DNA of 64,000 nucleotides from Struthio camelus (lineage: Eukaryota; Chordata; Aves; Struthioniformes; Struthionidae). Below, piece by piece: positions 36,968 to 47,146 of the stretch (position 1 is the first letter of the stretch; each line of letters begins with the position of its first letter). The translations under genes were made by a program, and so were the position numbers. Below the pieces are notes generated by a model. That model worked only from the letters and a program-made list of their open reading frames with translations, was not told where the DNA came from and ran no database searches. The stretch is taken from contig NC_090952.1 of the NCBI RefSeq assembly GCF_040807025.1, positions 20,767,068 to 20,831,067 of the forward strand. Reading direction: 5' to 3'.

Positions 36968-37308
36968 GGACACATGCAGAACACAACAAAAAAGCAGTCA
37001 GAATTACAAACAGAAAACCAGAAGTCTATAGGTAACTTTATGGGTTTTTTCCCTATGTCCCTGAAGGTTCCAGAAGGTTTGGCAAAACCAATATTTTTGT
37101 CAAAACCAAATACTACGCAATCCTGCCACACGTACAAATTTTCCTGAAGTTTACTAAATCGTGGGTGAAAACAAACACCTGACTGTTTTGCTAAGGTAAC
37201 AATCTCTGTAGAGATTCCCTAGTCTATGTAGAGAAGGCCTGGAAAGCATCAGAAACAAAATGGAAAGACGCTTATCCCACAGTGCTATGAGCTAGAAGCT
37301 AGGGGTTA

Positions 37309-37346
37309 TTCTCTTTCTCTCCCTCTTCCCCTCTCTCCCCTTTTTC
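37309..37346. repeat. Polypyrimidine tract
   Basis: About 38 nt of almost pure C/T on the plus strand (CTCTTTCTCTCCCTCTTCCC and onward), a potential triplex-forming mirror-like tract. No AG that would make it a clear splice acceptor follows closely. Confidence 0.75.
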
Positions 37347-38364
37347 ATTCACAATGGAGTTCTCCTTGGGAACAGATTTATTTTGCCCTTCCAGCGTCTA
37401 ATATTAAACAGCCATTATGCATTTATTTTCTTCTATCCTGACACAGCAACATGTTATCCTGCTTAGCTCTTCCTGACATAAAAACGCATCCACCGTGACA
37501 TTCCCTAATATTGCAGTAAACTTGTAGGCACAACTAGGCAACAGGATTTCATGGCTATTACTAGTGCAACACTCCAGTTAATTTAAACTCAACCATAGTA
37601 CCAGTGGATAGAAGTCATTACAATATCATTGCTATCAATAGTACAAAACCTATGAAACACAGAATACTTTATGTTAATGCCAGGACAGGCAGACACTTTA
37701 CTTTTAGGGACAACTATTTAAAGAAGCAGACTTTACGAAGAAGAATTTGTCCTTTTCTTTCTCATTAGTATATTGATATTTCTCAGACACTCTCATAGCT
37801 CCATTTACATCTAGGGTCAGTTGTTGTGATCTAAATGGTGGCTGAAGAAGTTTTGGAAATGATGGGAGTGAAAACCTGAACAATTCCTTTATTCTCAGGA
37901 AGGCATATACTCGAGTTCAAGTCCCCCAATTAAAAGCCAGCATTATTTTGGCACAAGAAAGGCAGCCTGCTTTCCATGTCATTTGCACCTGAAGTCTAAA
38001 GGCAATGAAACAGTTGAAACAAATGTAATTAAATAGTAGGGACTGTCACATCCATCAGAAAGAAAGTACCGATTCTGATATCAAAATGCTACCCTCTATC
38101 AGTCTCTTTCTCTACAGGATACAGCACAGCATTGCAAAAATCTTATTCCCCATAAAACTATTGGTACCCATATCTATATCTTCCGCTCACGTTACCACTA
38201 TGCTTCTGTTGCTTTGTTATATCTTGCAGTTTCTCCCATCACATATCTCCTCATACAGATCACAAGCAATGGATAAAGAGGAATGATGTCCTTAAGAAAA
38301 CTTCTCAGCCAGTATTAAGCTCAACAAAGTACACGCGTTCCTAGATTGATTTAACCTGGAAGGG

Positions 38365-38387
38365 AAAACAAACAAACAAACAAACGA
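38365..38387. repeat. (AAAC)n microsatellite
   Basis: Five AAAC units. This is the same motif as TTTG read on the other strand. Confidence 0.9.
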
Positions 38388-40061
38388 ATAACTGCCTTGC
38401 CCACAATTCTTATTTCCTTTTAGGCGCAAAGAAGCCTCATTCCAAACAAACTTTCAGGTATATTTTTCACTGATGGTTCTTTTCAAAAATAGATCCCACA
38501 TGTAGCTATAAATCTTCCCTTGTTTATTGCAAAAGATTTTTAAGCATAAAAAAATCAAAATTCATCTCTACCAATTATTTTTTTTCTCCCTACGCACCAA
38601 GATGGAGTCTGAAAATTCAGAATACTTAATTGATACCCGGCAACTTCTATCTGAAGTGGCTGTTAATTCACTGAGGTTCCCATCAATTTCTCTTTCTATA
38701 TCCAAACCATGCGTTCACTGATCAGTGCTGGGAATCTGGTGGATTGTGTTTCAGGTTTATGGTAAACAGACAAACAGAAAATCAACATCCCCCTCCCTGC
38801 CCTGAAATTGAACCATTTTGGCAAGACAGCAGGCAGGTTAATTTCAAAATCAGATTTTACAGATTACAGTGCTGCACATGAGAGGGGAGAACTCTTATCT
38901 CCTGCAGCAAAGACCCACCCGCCGCAGTGACGTCTCATGGATCATCAGTAAAATTGTCCATGGTTCTGCAGGCGCTCCTCCTAATAACAACAATCTTTTC
39001 CTAAGGGTATGAATGGAAACAGAATCAAAAAATAAACTGGATAAAATTATGAGCATTTCATTTATCTGAAATTCAAAAAGATGTAATAGATAATTTGTAG
39101 AGATTTGATGTAGCTTAATATAAAAGAAGAAAAAGCTAGAAAAGGCAAGATAAAACTAGAAAACTAGAACTAGGAAACCAGAAAGGGATCCAAGGCCTCA
39201 AGACCTTACTGGAAGCAGAAAACTTGGGAAAAAATGGTCCCCTAGCAAATAACAAGAACGAATGACACTAAAATAAAAGTCTATGTATGTAATGTCTTAG
39301 AAATTAGGAGACATCTAACTGTAAAAAAAGTATTAAAAACAAGATATTTAGGAAAAGAACAAATACTTATCAGTAATGGTTTATTTGATCCTTTCTTATG
39401 GAAGGAGAATAAACTTGATGACCTCTGAAAGGCTTGTTACAGCCGTATTTTTCTATGAGCTGAAGTTACTACGTCACAACAATTAGGACTGGAAAGACAG
39501 TGTAATTGTATTAAAAATTAAAAGCCTACTTCTCTCTTATCTAGGCAAACCCCCTCGTTGTCCAGAAGGCATTGAAGTATTTCTCCTATTTACTCAGGCT
39601 TGTTGCCTATTCTGTAAGTTTGTATAACCTTGTAAAACATAAAGCAGCAAACTACATGATAGCTTTTTGGGTTTTCTCTCAAAATCCTTCCAAACAGTAG
39701 CTTGATCTCTTTAAACTCTTGCTTGAGTATAACATTCCCTGCATGCATTGACATCGTGGGTAATGATGAATGCCTTCCAATCATAAAGAAAAATAACAGC
39801 AAGGTATTTATTTTATTTTTCATTTCTCTTCCGGTATGAGTCATACTTTTAAGATAAGAATTACTTCATGAATGATTAACCTATCACATACCTCAGAAAG
39901 ACAGAAAACATAAAATTTGAGTTTGTTTTTTCTGCACTGTCATTGCCAGAATAGTAGATTGACTTCCTGTTTGCAATTTCATACCGATTACATTCCGTAT
40001 GAATATACAAATCTTAATTGGAGGGCTACCCTAAATTTTCCCAAAGACTTAAGACACAGAG

Positions 40062-40079
40062 GAATATGCTAGCATATTC
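40062..40079. repeat. 18-bp perfect palindrome
   Basis: GAATATGCTAGCATATTC is fully self-complementary with no spacer. It is not part of a recognised transposon terminus. Confidence 0.85.
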
Positions 40080-40969
40080 TTTCAATAAGAGAATGAGATA
40101 GGATACAGCAAGAAAGCAAGCTGGAAGAAGAAGGTCTCCAGTGTTTTTCAGAAGGAATACTCTATAAAGTATTTTTGTTCCTATCACAAATTCACTGATA
40201 GACATAAAGGGTGTGAGCAATGGGATGCCTAATCTCGTTCCGCTTCGATTTTCCGAGATTATTTGGCTCTTACTGGACTAGCTGAAAGGAGCGTATGGTC
40301 TCTTTTTGTTTGCTTCACAAATAAAAGCTTACATTTTCCTTGGCTTTCTCCGTGACAGAGCGTACAATCAAGCTCAAGCTGTGGACAGCGCTTTTTCTGC
40401 TGTACTGCAGTCATTATCAGGAACAATACTGGCAGTCAGATACAGAAAAACAATCCAATACTGTATCTCTTCGCTAAGCCTTTCTATGAATCTGTATTAG
40501 GTACAATTCACCAATAAAACGCCATATTCAAAAACAAGACCATTTGCATGAGTTCTTCACCTACTCTTAAAACACAGCAAAGAGAGACCCATGAGACGAT
40601 TTAAAATAAAAGAGGAACATTCAGAGATTGAGAATATCCCAACATTGGGAAGATTTACAGTTCAATTTTCGAATTCAATGACTTACCAACTTAAAGCCAC
40701 ATTTTTTGAAAAAGAATTACGTTTTAGGGTCACATAAAGCTTCTGAGATACAGTGTAATGAATAGAGAACTACCCTGAAATCCATACAACTCAGATTTTA
40801 TAGACTGCGCTCAAAATTCTTAGTTTTAGTACATCACTCTGAAAACCTTCATACTGACAACTGAGTACCATTCTTATGTACTACTGAAAAGTGCTATGTT
40901 GTGTAAAAATATAAAGAAAAGTATGATTATATAAAGTTTGCATTTACCAAAGGCAGGGTAATAGTTCCC

Positions 40970-40983
40970 GGGGCGGGGCGGGG
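40970..40983 (+). promoter_or_regulatory. Triple GC-box
   Basis: GGGGCGGGGCGGGG gives overlapping Sp1-type GC boxes in AT-rich surroundings. It matches the core of the G-rich tract at 22643, without the fourth G run. Confidence 0.5.
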
Positions 40984-41537
40984 TCCATTTCATCTCAACT
41001 TTCCTTTGATCCCTTCCACATTTTCTGTATCTTATCTGTCCTCCTGGTTTCATTACGAATTATAAATAGCTAAAATGTCGCTTACCCTCTGGGAACCTAA
41101 CTTGAAGAAACAAAGCTGGAGTTAGGTAAAGCCTGAGAAAAACTGAAGCAATAAGAATGCATTAAAATGTAGCAATTACAATAGGAGGAACTTCAAAATA
41201 CGTTAAATAATCCCTACTCTTCAGAGTTAAGATTAAGAACAAATAGGGCAAGTCAAAGGACAAAGTTCTATGAATAGCCTTCTTTTTTTATTGCAAAACA
41301 GTTTTTTTTTTATCTATCTTTGAGTCACTCTCCTCAGTGAGTGAGGCTAGTTTATTTCTTACAATTATCACAGTCAGAACTCAGGCTGAAATTAAAAACC
41401 TAAAGTTAACTGAGCTCAGAAGGACATATATCTTCAGCTAAATCGCTTTCAGCCTTTTTAAGCACTTTAAGGACTGCAGCGAGTTTCCTGCTTTCTTCCT
41501 GCTTGCATCTACTTAAACATGAAGGAGCAACTCCTTT

Positions 41538-41556
41538 AAAAAAAAAAAAAAAAAAA
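41538..41556. repeat. Poly(A) tract, 19 nt
   Basis: Uninterrupted A run following CTCCTTT. Confidence 0.9.
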
Positions 41557-42031
41557 GTAGATTTAAAACCAGGTTAACGGGAATCAGAAAATGTCCAATA
41601 CTGCTTGAGCAGAACTGGTCAGAGGAACAACTGAGCCAAAATGAGGGTAAAGAAACAGAGGTAATGCCTCATTCTGCTACTAGGTGAAAAATTAGAACAT
41701 TCTGATCAAATTTGCAGCGTTATTTAACTCACCGGGTCATAAACACTTCAAGCAAGCAAAAGATTTGGTGGCTAGATTGTCAACTGGAATTAATTCACAT
41801 AGCTCTAGTGAAGCCAGGGGACTTACTCGGGTTTACGGTGGCCTTTGATCTCTGAAAATTAAGGATTTTCAGAACTCCTTTAAGTTTTAGAACTGTGAGT
41901 AAAGTATTTATAGTTCAAGGTGAAACAAAACACTGAGATAGAACAGAATCTTCCTCAGCAAGGGGAGAAAGGTAAAGAAACACAAACCAACAGAACGTTA
42001 CAACATTTCAGACAGTTGGGAAAGCAAGTTA

Positions 42032-42186
42032 TTAAGCATCAGGTGGTAATCCAAAATACAGTTCAAAATCATTTGGCTCTCTGATTCCTGCTGCTGTCCG
42101 CTGAATTTCCAGGTAATCATCCTGCTGAGATGTCATGTGGATGTTTGTGTTCAGCTGCTTTTATATTTTAATATCCTTTTTACAGC
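42032..42186 (-). CDS. Candidate terminal exon, unassigned
   Basis: On the minus strand a good polypyrimidine acceptor (TTTTCTTTTCTCAG) ends at 42187. A frame from ATG at 42136 runs to TAA at 42032, reading MTSQQDDYLEIQRTAAGIRE and ending FELYFGLPPDA, a balanced, protein-like composition. From the strong acceptor this frame meets a stop after eight codons. Use as an exon would need the inner CTCAG/CAG acceptor at 42124/42125, which has a branch-like CTGAAC upstream. It lies about 0.85 kb downstream of the 155-nt candidate at 43036, but the strongest donor there leaves a phase that does not fit this frame; a weaker donor six bases earlier would. Family not recognised. A decayed exon or chance is possible. 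Confidence 0.22.
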
Positions 42187-43035
42187 CTGAGAAAAGAAAA
42201 TCCATAAGTCTAACATTTGCTCCTGCTAAATATCTGCGTGAATCTCTTCAGCAGAAAGTATCCAGGATAAGGAATCACTTATGAGTGAAAGACACATGAT
42301 CCTATATAGCACAGCAGTCTGCAATCAGATACCATAACATGTAGAAGAAGGCAGATACAACTGTTCCGTAAGGAGATCAAAGTAACATGTAGTCCTTGTT
42401 CTCGTGTCTCCCTTCTTCTCGCCAATCTCAGTCAGAAAACTTATAAATCCGAAAGGCCAGTAAAATCACTGTGGTAAGGATTAGTTCCAAAAAAAGAGGT
42501 AGACAGACTCAGGAAGAGAACAAAACAAAAAAAATAAAAAGAATCCTCAAGTTGCCAACGAGACTAAAGTATAAAGTAAAATAAAAACTCATAGACTTAA
42601 TGATATATAAATAAAATATTGAAATAATCACAAATAGGAACAGGGAAGATGCTTATCACTTTGGCTCCATCCTTTACCTTTAAAATCCATGTCTTATTCT
42701 GACAATAGTTTACAACGTATTAGAGCAAGACTTGTTTTCGTATTAGACTTTGCCCGTCTGGTAAAAAGCCGTATTTAACAGTACTTATAATTTCAATGAT
42801 AATTTGAGTGATAATTAGCAAACATGTAGCAGCAAGAAAAAATTTCCAAGCAATATGAAAAGAAAGGCTGTTTACTACAGTTTTCAATTTTCTTCTTTAC
42901 TCAATGCTTTATTCCATGTTTTCTGTTTTGGTTATTTTGATTTATTTTAAGTTCCTAATGAGCAGTTGGAACGTAACAAGAGAACATGAAGAGCGGAGAG
43001 AATTTAAATATAACAATTTTTAAAAGTGTTTTTAC
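42187..43035. other. Interval between two candidate minus-strand exons
   Basis: AT-rich and without a recognised repeat. If both neighbours are exons of one transcript this would be an intron of about 0.85 kb. Confidence 0.3.
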
Positions 43036-43190
43036 CTGACCTGAAAGTTCTCTCTTAAAAAGTTCCAAATCCCAAGGAGGGCTAGGAGTTGCCTTAAAGT
43101 TCTCTCCTCCTCAGACAGGTTTGCTCTATGTCCAGTGCATTCACATGCTATTTTCTCACAAAATTTGTCATTGTTGACCATAATGATCTT
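43036..43190 (-). CDS. Candidate internal exon, 155 nt, unassigned
   Basis: On the minus strand an acceptor (GTCATCTTTTAG) is followed by 51 open codons plus two bases and a donor CAG/GTAAAAAC. The peptide begins KIIMVNNDKFCEK, continues IACECTGHRANLSEEERTLR and ends LLGIWNFLRENFQV. The charged SEEERTLRQ segment and mixed composition are unlike the F/I/K-rich peptides obtained from AT-rich non-coding DNA. Length, acceptor, donor and frame are mutually consistent (155 = 3x51+2). A second frame is open only over the last third. I recognise no family. Chance cannot be excluded, because many AG...GT pairs exist in 64 kb. This is the strongest single-exon candidate of the window. Confidence 0.3.
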
Positions 43191-44383
43191 CTAAAAGATG
43201 ACTGTTAACTGAAAAAGATCATGCTTAAGAGCAGTTTGGAAGCCTAAGTTACATGATGAAAAATGAAGTATTAAGTAATTCAGGTTTCTAGATCCTGAAC
43301 TAATTTCACAGAAAAAGAAAGCTTGTGTACTTAGCAGGAAACCATCAAAATTCAAAATAAAATCATGCTTGAAACAAGTAATGTCTTCTTTTAGTGAGCA
43401 AATTTTGTTTAATTGCAATTCTGAAAAGGAATTCAGCTTTTAATGGAAGATAAAGTTTTCAGTGAGCAATGCATAATAAAACGTATAGCATGATCACAGC
43501 ACCATACAGAACACTGAAACTATTCATATGCTCGAACTAGAGCATAATGATTCAAAGATACCACTTATCCCTACTAAACCAAGGGAACATTTGGACATGA
43601 AATCCAATCTCTTCAGAGGGGCATCCTCGGAAGGATGTTCAAGTCACAGCATGATACTTGAGAACTCAGTTCACCATGATACTATTCACATCCTTGCGCT
43701 TATACATTGAAATCAGAAAGCTATTTCAATTATTACAATATAAACCAGTATCTTAAAGAGCTGGGGCCCTCTAGAGTGGAATTCTGGCAGAGCCAACAAA
43801 TTCAGCCAGAGGAACTCAGTCCTCTCAGCTCTGAGATTTCTCCATAAAAGCCAGAAGAAGTTCTCATGCTTTTCTCATGAAACACTCCAGCTGCCGTTCT
43901 TTCCCAATTCGCTCCCTACTGTGAAACAATTGATCTCTCAGAGTTCCTAGATGAGCTGATTCAACAATCCCAGACCAAGGATTACAGTCTAGTATCTCCA
44001 GTCCCTTCACTTGAGCAACAACTCTTTCCCCACTTTCACATGAGCTATTTACCATACTCTATTGTTTGTTTTGAATTATGTTGTCTTTCCTCATTAGAGA
44101 CACTTGCATTTCTAGGGAAATGTGCTCCTGATTTACATATTTGTTAAATCCAAAAATATAAACAGTCTCAAGTATTAATACACTGACAGAATGTCATGAT
44201 GCAAATAATACAAAACATTCTCAAGACAGTATCAATGCAGGTCTCCGAGGGTAATTTGTGCAAGTGCTCTGTGATATGACATTATCCGGAAAATTATTTT
44301 GATGCAAGCCAAAAAGATACTGAGTTACAAAGGAAAGCATGTTTATAACTTTGTCCAACTTACTACAATGAAAAGAATTAAAT
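43191..44383. other. Non-coding stretch, nothing recognised
   Basis: Between about 43760 and 44055 the sequence is somewhat less AT-rich, with a 63-codon minus frame, but no splice context or family likeness was seen. Confidence 0.45.
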
Positions 44384-44403
44384 GGGGGGGGGGAGGGGCG
44401 GGG
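44384..44403 (+). promoter_or_regulatory. G-quadruplex motif
   Basis: G10, then A, G4, C and G4. The long first run can supply two tracts, so the four-run rule is met with single-base loops. AT-rich flanks. Confidence 0.6.
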
Positions 44404-45284
44404 AAGACACATTAAAAGTGAGAAATGTAAAGAAGTAGATTTAAAACTTCCATTGCCTAGCGAGTGCTGCTGCCAGATTTGCAAAGATGCTCTTGAGAGC
44501 ATAACAGTCTAACCGTAAGAAATCCCACTGATTCAGGTCATTTTGAAGATTTGAGTGTGCGTTCCTAGAACCGATCTAAGACTTTCTTTGTGGGATTCCA
44601 CACAATTGCCATGTAATTCTCCTTGCAACAGAAGAGAGCGTATTAGACACTGAAAGGAGTTTTTTTACAGCTTATCAGCCCTTATTACAGTCAGCTACAC
44701 CGCATACGGTATTAGACTTTCACAAAGACTGAAAACACAGCAGTGAAAAAGATCATCTTTTTATAGTTATTTTAAGTTACAGTTGTTACGGCATAAGTTC
44801 AAATGAATATCATTTATTTTATTATCTCTTCTGTCATGTAAGCTACATATTAACTATGAAGTACCTTCATCTTAAAAAACAACACTGCTCAGTTTTACAG
44901 AAAGTATCATTACCTCATCTTTCCTTGTTACGTATGTATTTCTACTTCTGAAATGTTTTCGTATCACAGAAGTCAAATCACCTCTGGATTTCCAGAGGTC
45001 TCCCTCCCAGCCCTCCCCCCAAACAACACGCAGCTTTAGAGATTCCTTTCTTAATGGAAACAGAGATTCCCCTTCTTTTTGTGTCCTCCTGCTGTTCTTT
45101 ATTTGAATGCAGAAAAAGCACCACCAAAGCACAGCAGTACCAAATATGTTTTTGGTAGATAAAAAAGCTGGGGACAAACTTTTCATTCACAAAAGAGAAA
45201 AGATGGGCGATTTCACCTTACTCTCAGGTACGTCTAACTGTGTTGGATGTGTCAAGTAATCCCACAGGATAAAGGGCAGAAAGT
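44404..45284. other. Non-coding, nothing recognised
   Basis: Overlapping minus-strand frames of 70 and 104 codons at 44872-45190 share sequence in two registers and resemble no family. Confidence 0.5.
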
Positions 45285-45315
45285 CCCCCCCCCCCAAAAA
45301 AAAAAAAAAAAAAAA
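45285..45315. repeat. C11-A20 compound homopolymer
   Basis: Eleven C directly followed by twenty A. Frames crossing it yield poly-K or poly-F artefacts. Sequencing and replication slippage are likely here, so the exact length may be unreliable. Confidence 0.9.
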
Positions 45316-45483
45316 CCCAAAGATTTCAGCTCTACGTTATTCCTGGATGAGGTGGGCCCCAGGCACACTGCTGCACTTTTGCTGCTGGAGCAGAACATGG
45401 CCAAGGGGCCGGGATTCTCTGGGACAAGTTCTGACTGGACTTGAGCAAAGGCAGGAAACGAGTTCTCAGATAGAGCTAGGAAC

Positions 45484-45504
45484 CACACACACACACACAC
45501 ACAC
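45484..45504. repeat. (CA)n microsatellite
   Basis: About ten CA units, a typical vertebrate dinucleotide repeat. Confidence 0.95.
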
Positions 45505-45981
45505 GAGTTAAAGAGCTAAGTAATACCTTAACAGAGTAAGTAAGATACCACATTAGTTAATCACTAGTACTGAGTTATAGCAGTATCTTGGCATTAGGGG
45601 AACCACACAGTATTAAGCTGAAGTATATTTAGAAGTAACAGTGAGATAACAGATTTATGCTATCTCAGTATACTATCTCCTGTCAGGTACTGTGCAGCAA
45701 GGCTATTGAACTTTCTGGATTTTCATTAGTTTATCTTTAAAACTACTGTATATGTCAAATTTCTTGTGCCCATGGTAGTTACTTATAGCTGACCTACTTG
45801 TGAGTATGGATTTTTGGAATAGGGTGAATTATACACAGAAGCCATTCTTCCTTATGCTTCCAGCCTTGTGACATGCCCAGACATCAAATCTAAATTTCAA
45901 ACAATCAAACACAAGCTGGGTAATTACAAAGTTGACAGAAATACCTAATTTATAGTTGTCAGTCTTCACCTTCTCCCTTGT
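45505..45981. other. Non-coding, nothing recognised
   Basis: AT-rich. No exon, repeat family or motif cluster could be supported. Confidence 0.5.
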
Positions 45982-45995
45982 GGGGGGTGGGGGGG
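45982..45995. repeat. G-rich tract (G6 T G7)
   Basis: Two long G runs with one T between. Splitting the runs could satisfy a quadruplex, but less cleanly than the other three motifs. Confidence 0.7.
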
Positions 45996-46044
45996 AAATC
46001 ACTTATGCAAATTTACGTGTACCTGACACAAAGAGGAAGTATTT

Positions 46045-46060
46045 AAAAAAAAAAAAAAAA
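46045..46060. repeat. Poly(A) tract, 16 nt
   Basis: Uninterrupted A run. Confidence 0.9.
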
Positions 46061-46496
46061 GCCTACAGCTGGCAAGCAAATCAATCTCTTTGGATAGAGC
46101 TTGCTTTATATAAACAGTTTACTGTTATTACATGCATATAATGAATAATTTCCATGTTGAGTTTGTCATGTGTACGAACACAAAGGCAAGTCTGTTATTT
46201 AAGTTACTAAGGAATAAGTGCTACCTCAGCCTGTGTAAACACATGCATCTCACATCTCTGAAACCTTTCTCCTCTATGCGCTAGCATTTTTGCTTTCCAG
46301 AAGAATTTCACCATTTCTAGTTTTCTGCAATATGTTATAAAAGCAAGGGGCATTTATAAAGCAGATTTACAGAGCCTGCAGTCAGGTGGATTTCAGCTTG
46401 TGTGTCAGCTGAATGTATTTTCTCACTATCGTGCCTATATAGTTGATAGCTGTAGTCACCAGGTAACAACAGAAAAGTAATAGTACTGGCAGGCAT

Positions 46497-46806
46497 ATGA
46501 GCAACCTAGGGAAGTTATGTCTATTTAATGGGGACGGATTGTCCCCTGTGAAATCTTTAAAGCATAATATACAAAACAATGAGTCATTAGCTGAGAAAGC
46601 TGCCAGTTCTCTTGCAGAACAGCTTCAGAAAAGCGGTTATCACCTCAGCAAAAGGGGTGACCCAGAAAGCTGGCACATTGACTCAGCAAATTTATGCACG
46701 AGCACATGTCGCCCCAGATGCCAGAACTCTGAAGACTGGTTCTCAGCTACAGCTGCAAAACACAGAATTTTAGAAGCGTTACCTCGTAGATCACACAGAG
46801 CTACGG
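46497..46806 (+). CDS. Candidate exon with strong donor, unassigned
   Basis: A plus-strand frame opens at ATG 46497 and runs 103 codons to a near-consensus donor ACGG/GTAAGT at 46806/46807, leaving one base of the next codon. The middle reads ESLAEKAASSLAEQLQKSGY, helix-like and charged. It is followed by a Cys-containing TSTCRPRCQNSEDW segment and a basic end LPRRSHRAT. Codons include CGC, CGT and ACG in a CpG-poor region. No acceptor or promoter was identified on the left, and the start codon is therefore only the first ATG of the frame. No family recognised. It could be a first coding exon, a non-coding transcript exon, or chance. Confidence 0.2.
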
Positions 46807-47090
46807 GTAAGTTACTAAACACTTAAGTGGTGCTGCTACTAAAAAGCGGCAATGGCTCCACAACTAGATTATACAATATCTACTCTCGTTAATAATTGTT
46901 CTAACAGTAATTTGAATGCTAACAGGAATGAAAAGTGGGTCCTCAGAATCAGTAGCAGTGCCGTTGTCCACTTCAAAAAGTACTGCAGAAAACAATGACA
47001 GCACTCTCTGCTAAGATTTCAAACATTACAAGTGTTAATTATGCCTTATATTACCCAGGAAAACATACATTATTAGGGAGGTCAGCATGC
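46807..47090. other. Non-coding, nothing recognised
   Basis: No element or exon seen. Confidence 0.4.
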
Positions 47091-47146
47091 TATGTACTTA
47101 TATATGTATATGTATGCTATATATGTATATATTATGTACTTATATG
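47091..47146. repeat. TATG/TATA degenerate microsatellite
   Basis: CTATGTACTTATATATGTAT recurs in part as TTATGTACTTATATGG, with TATG/TATA units between the two copies. Confidence 0.8.

Larger units (their letters stand above)
33963..42031. other. Mostly non-coding stretch with simple repeats
   Basis: Holds the tracts and palindrome listed separately. A tandem-like AACTAG/AAACCAG stretch lies near 39134-39184. A plus-strand frame around 38590-38720, starting MESENSEYLIDTRQLLSEVA after a T/C-rich run that ends in AG, is coding-like in composition but unsupported. No gene is recognised. Confidence 0.5.
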
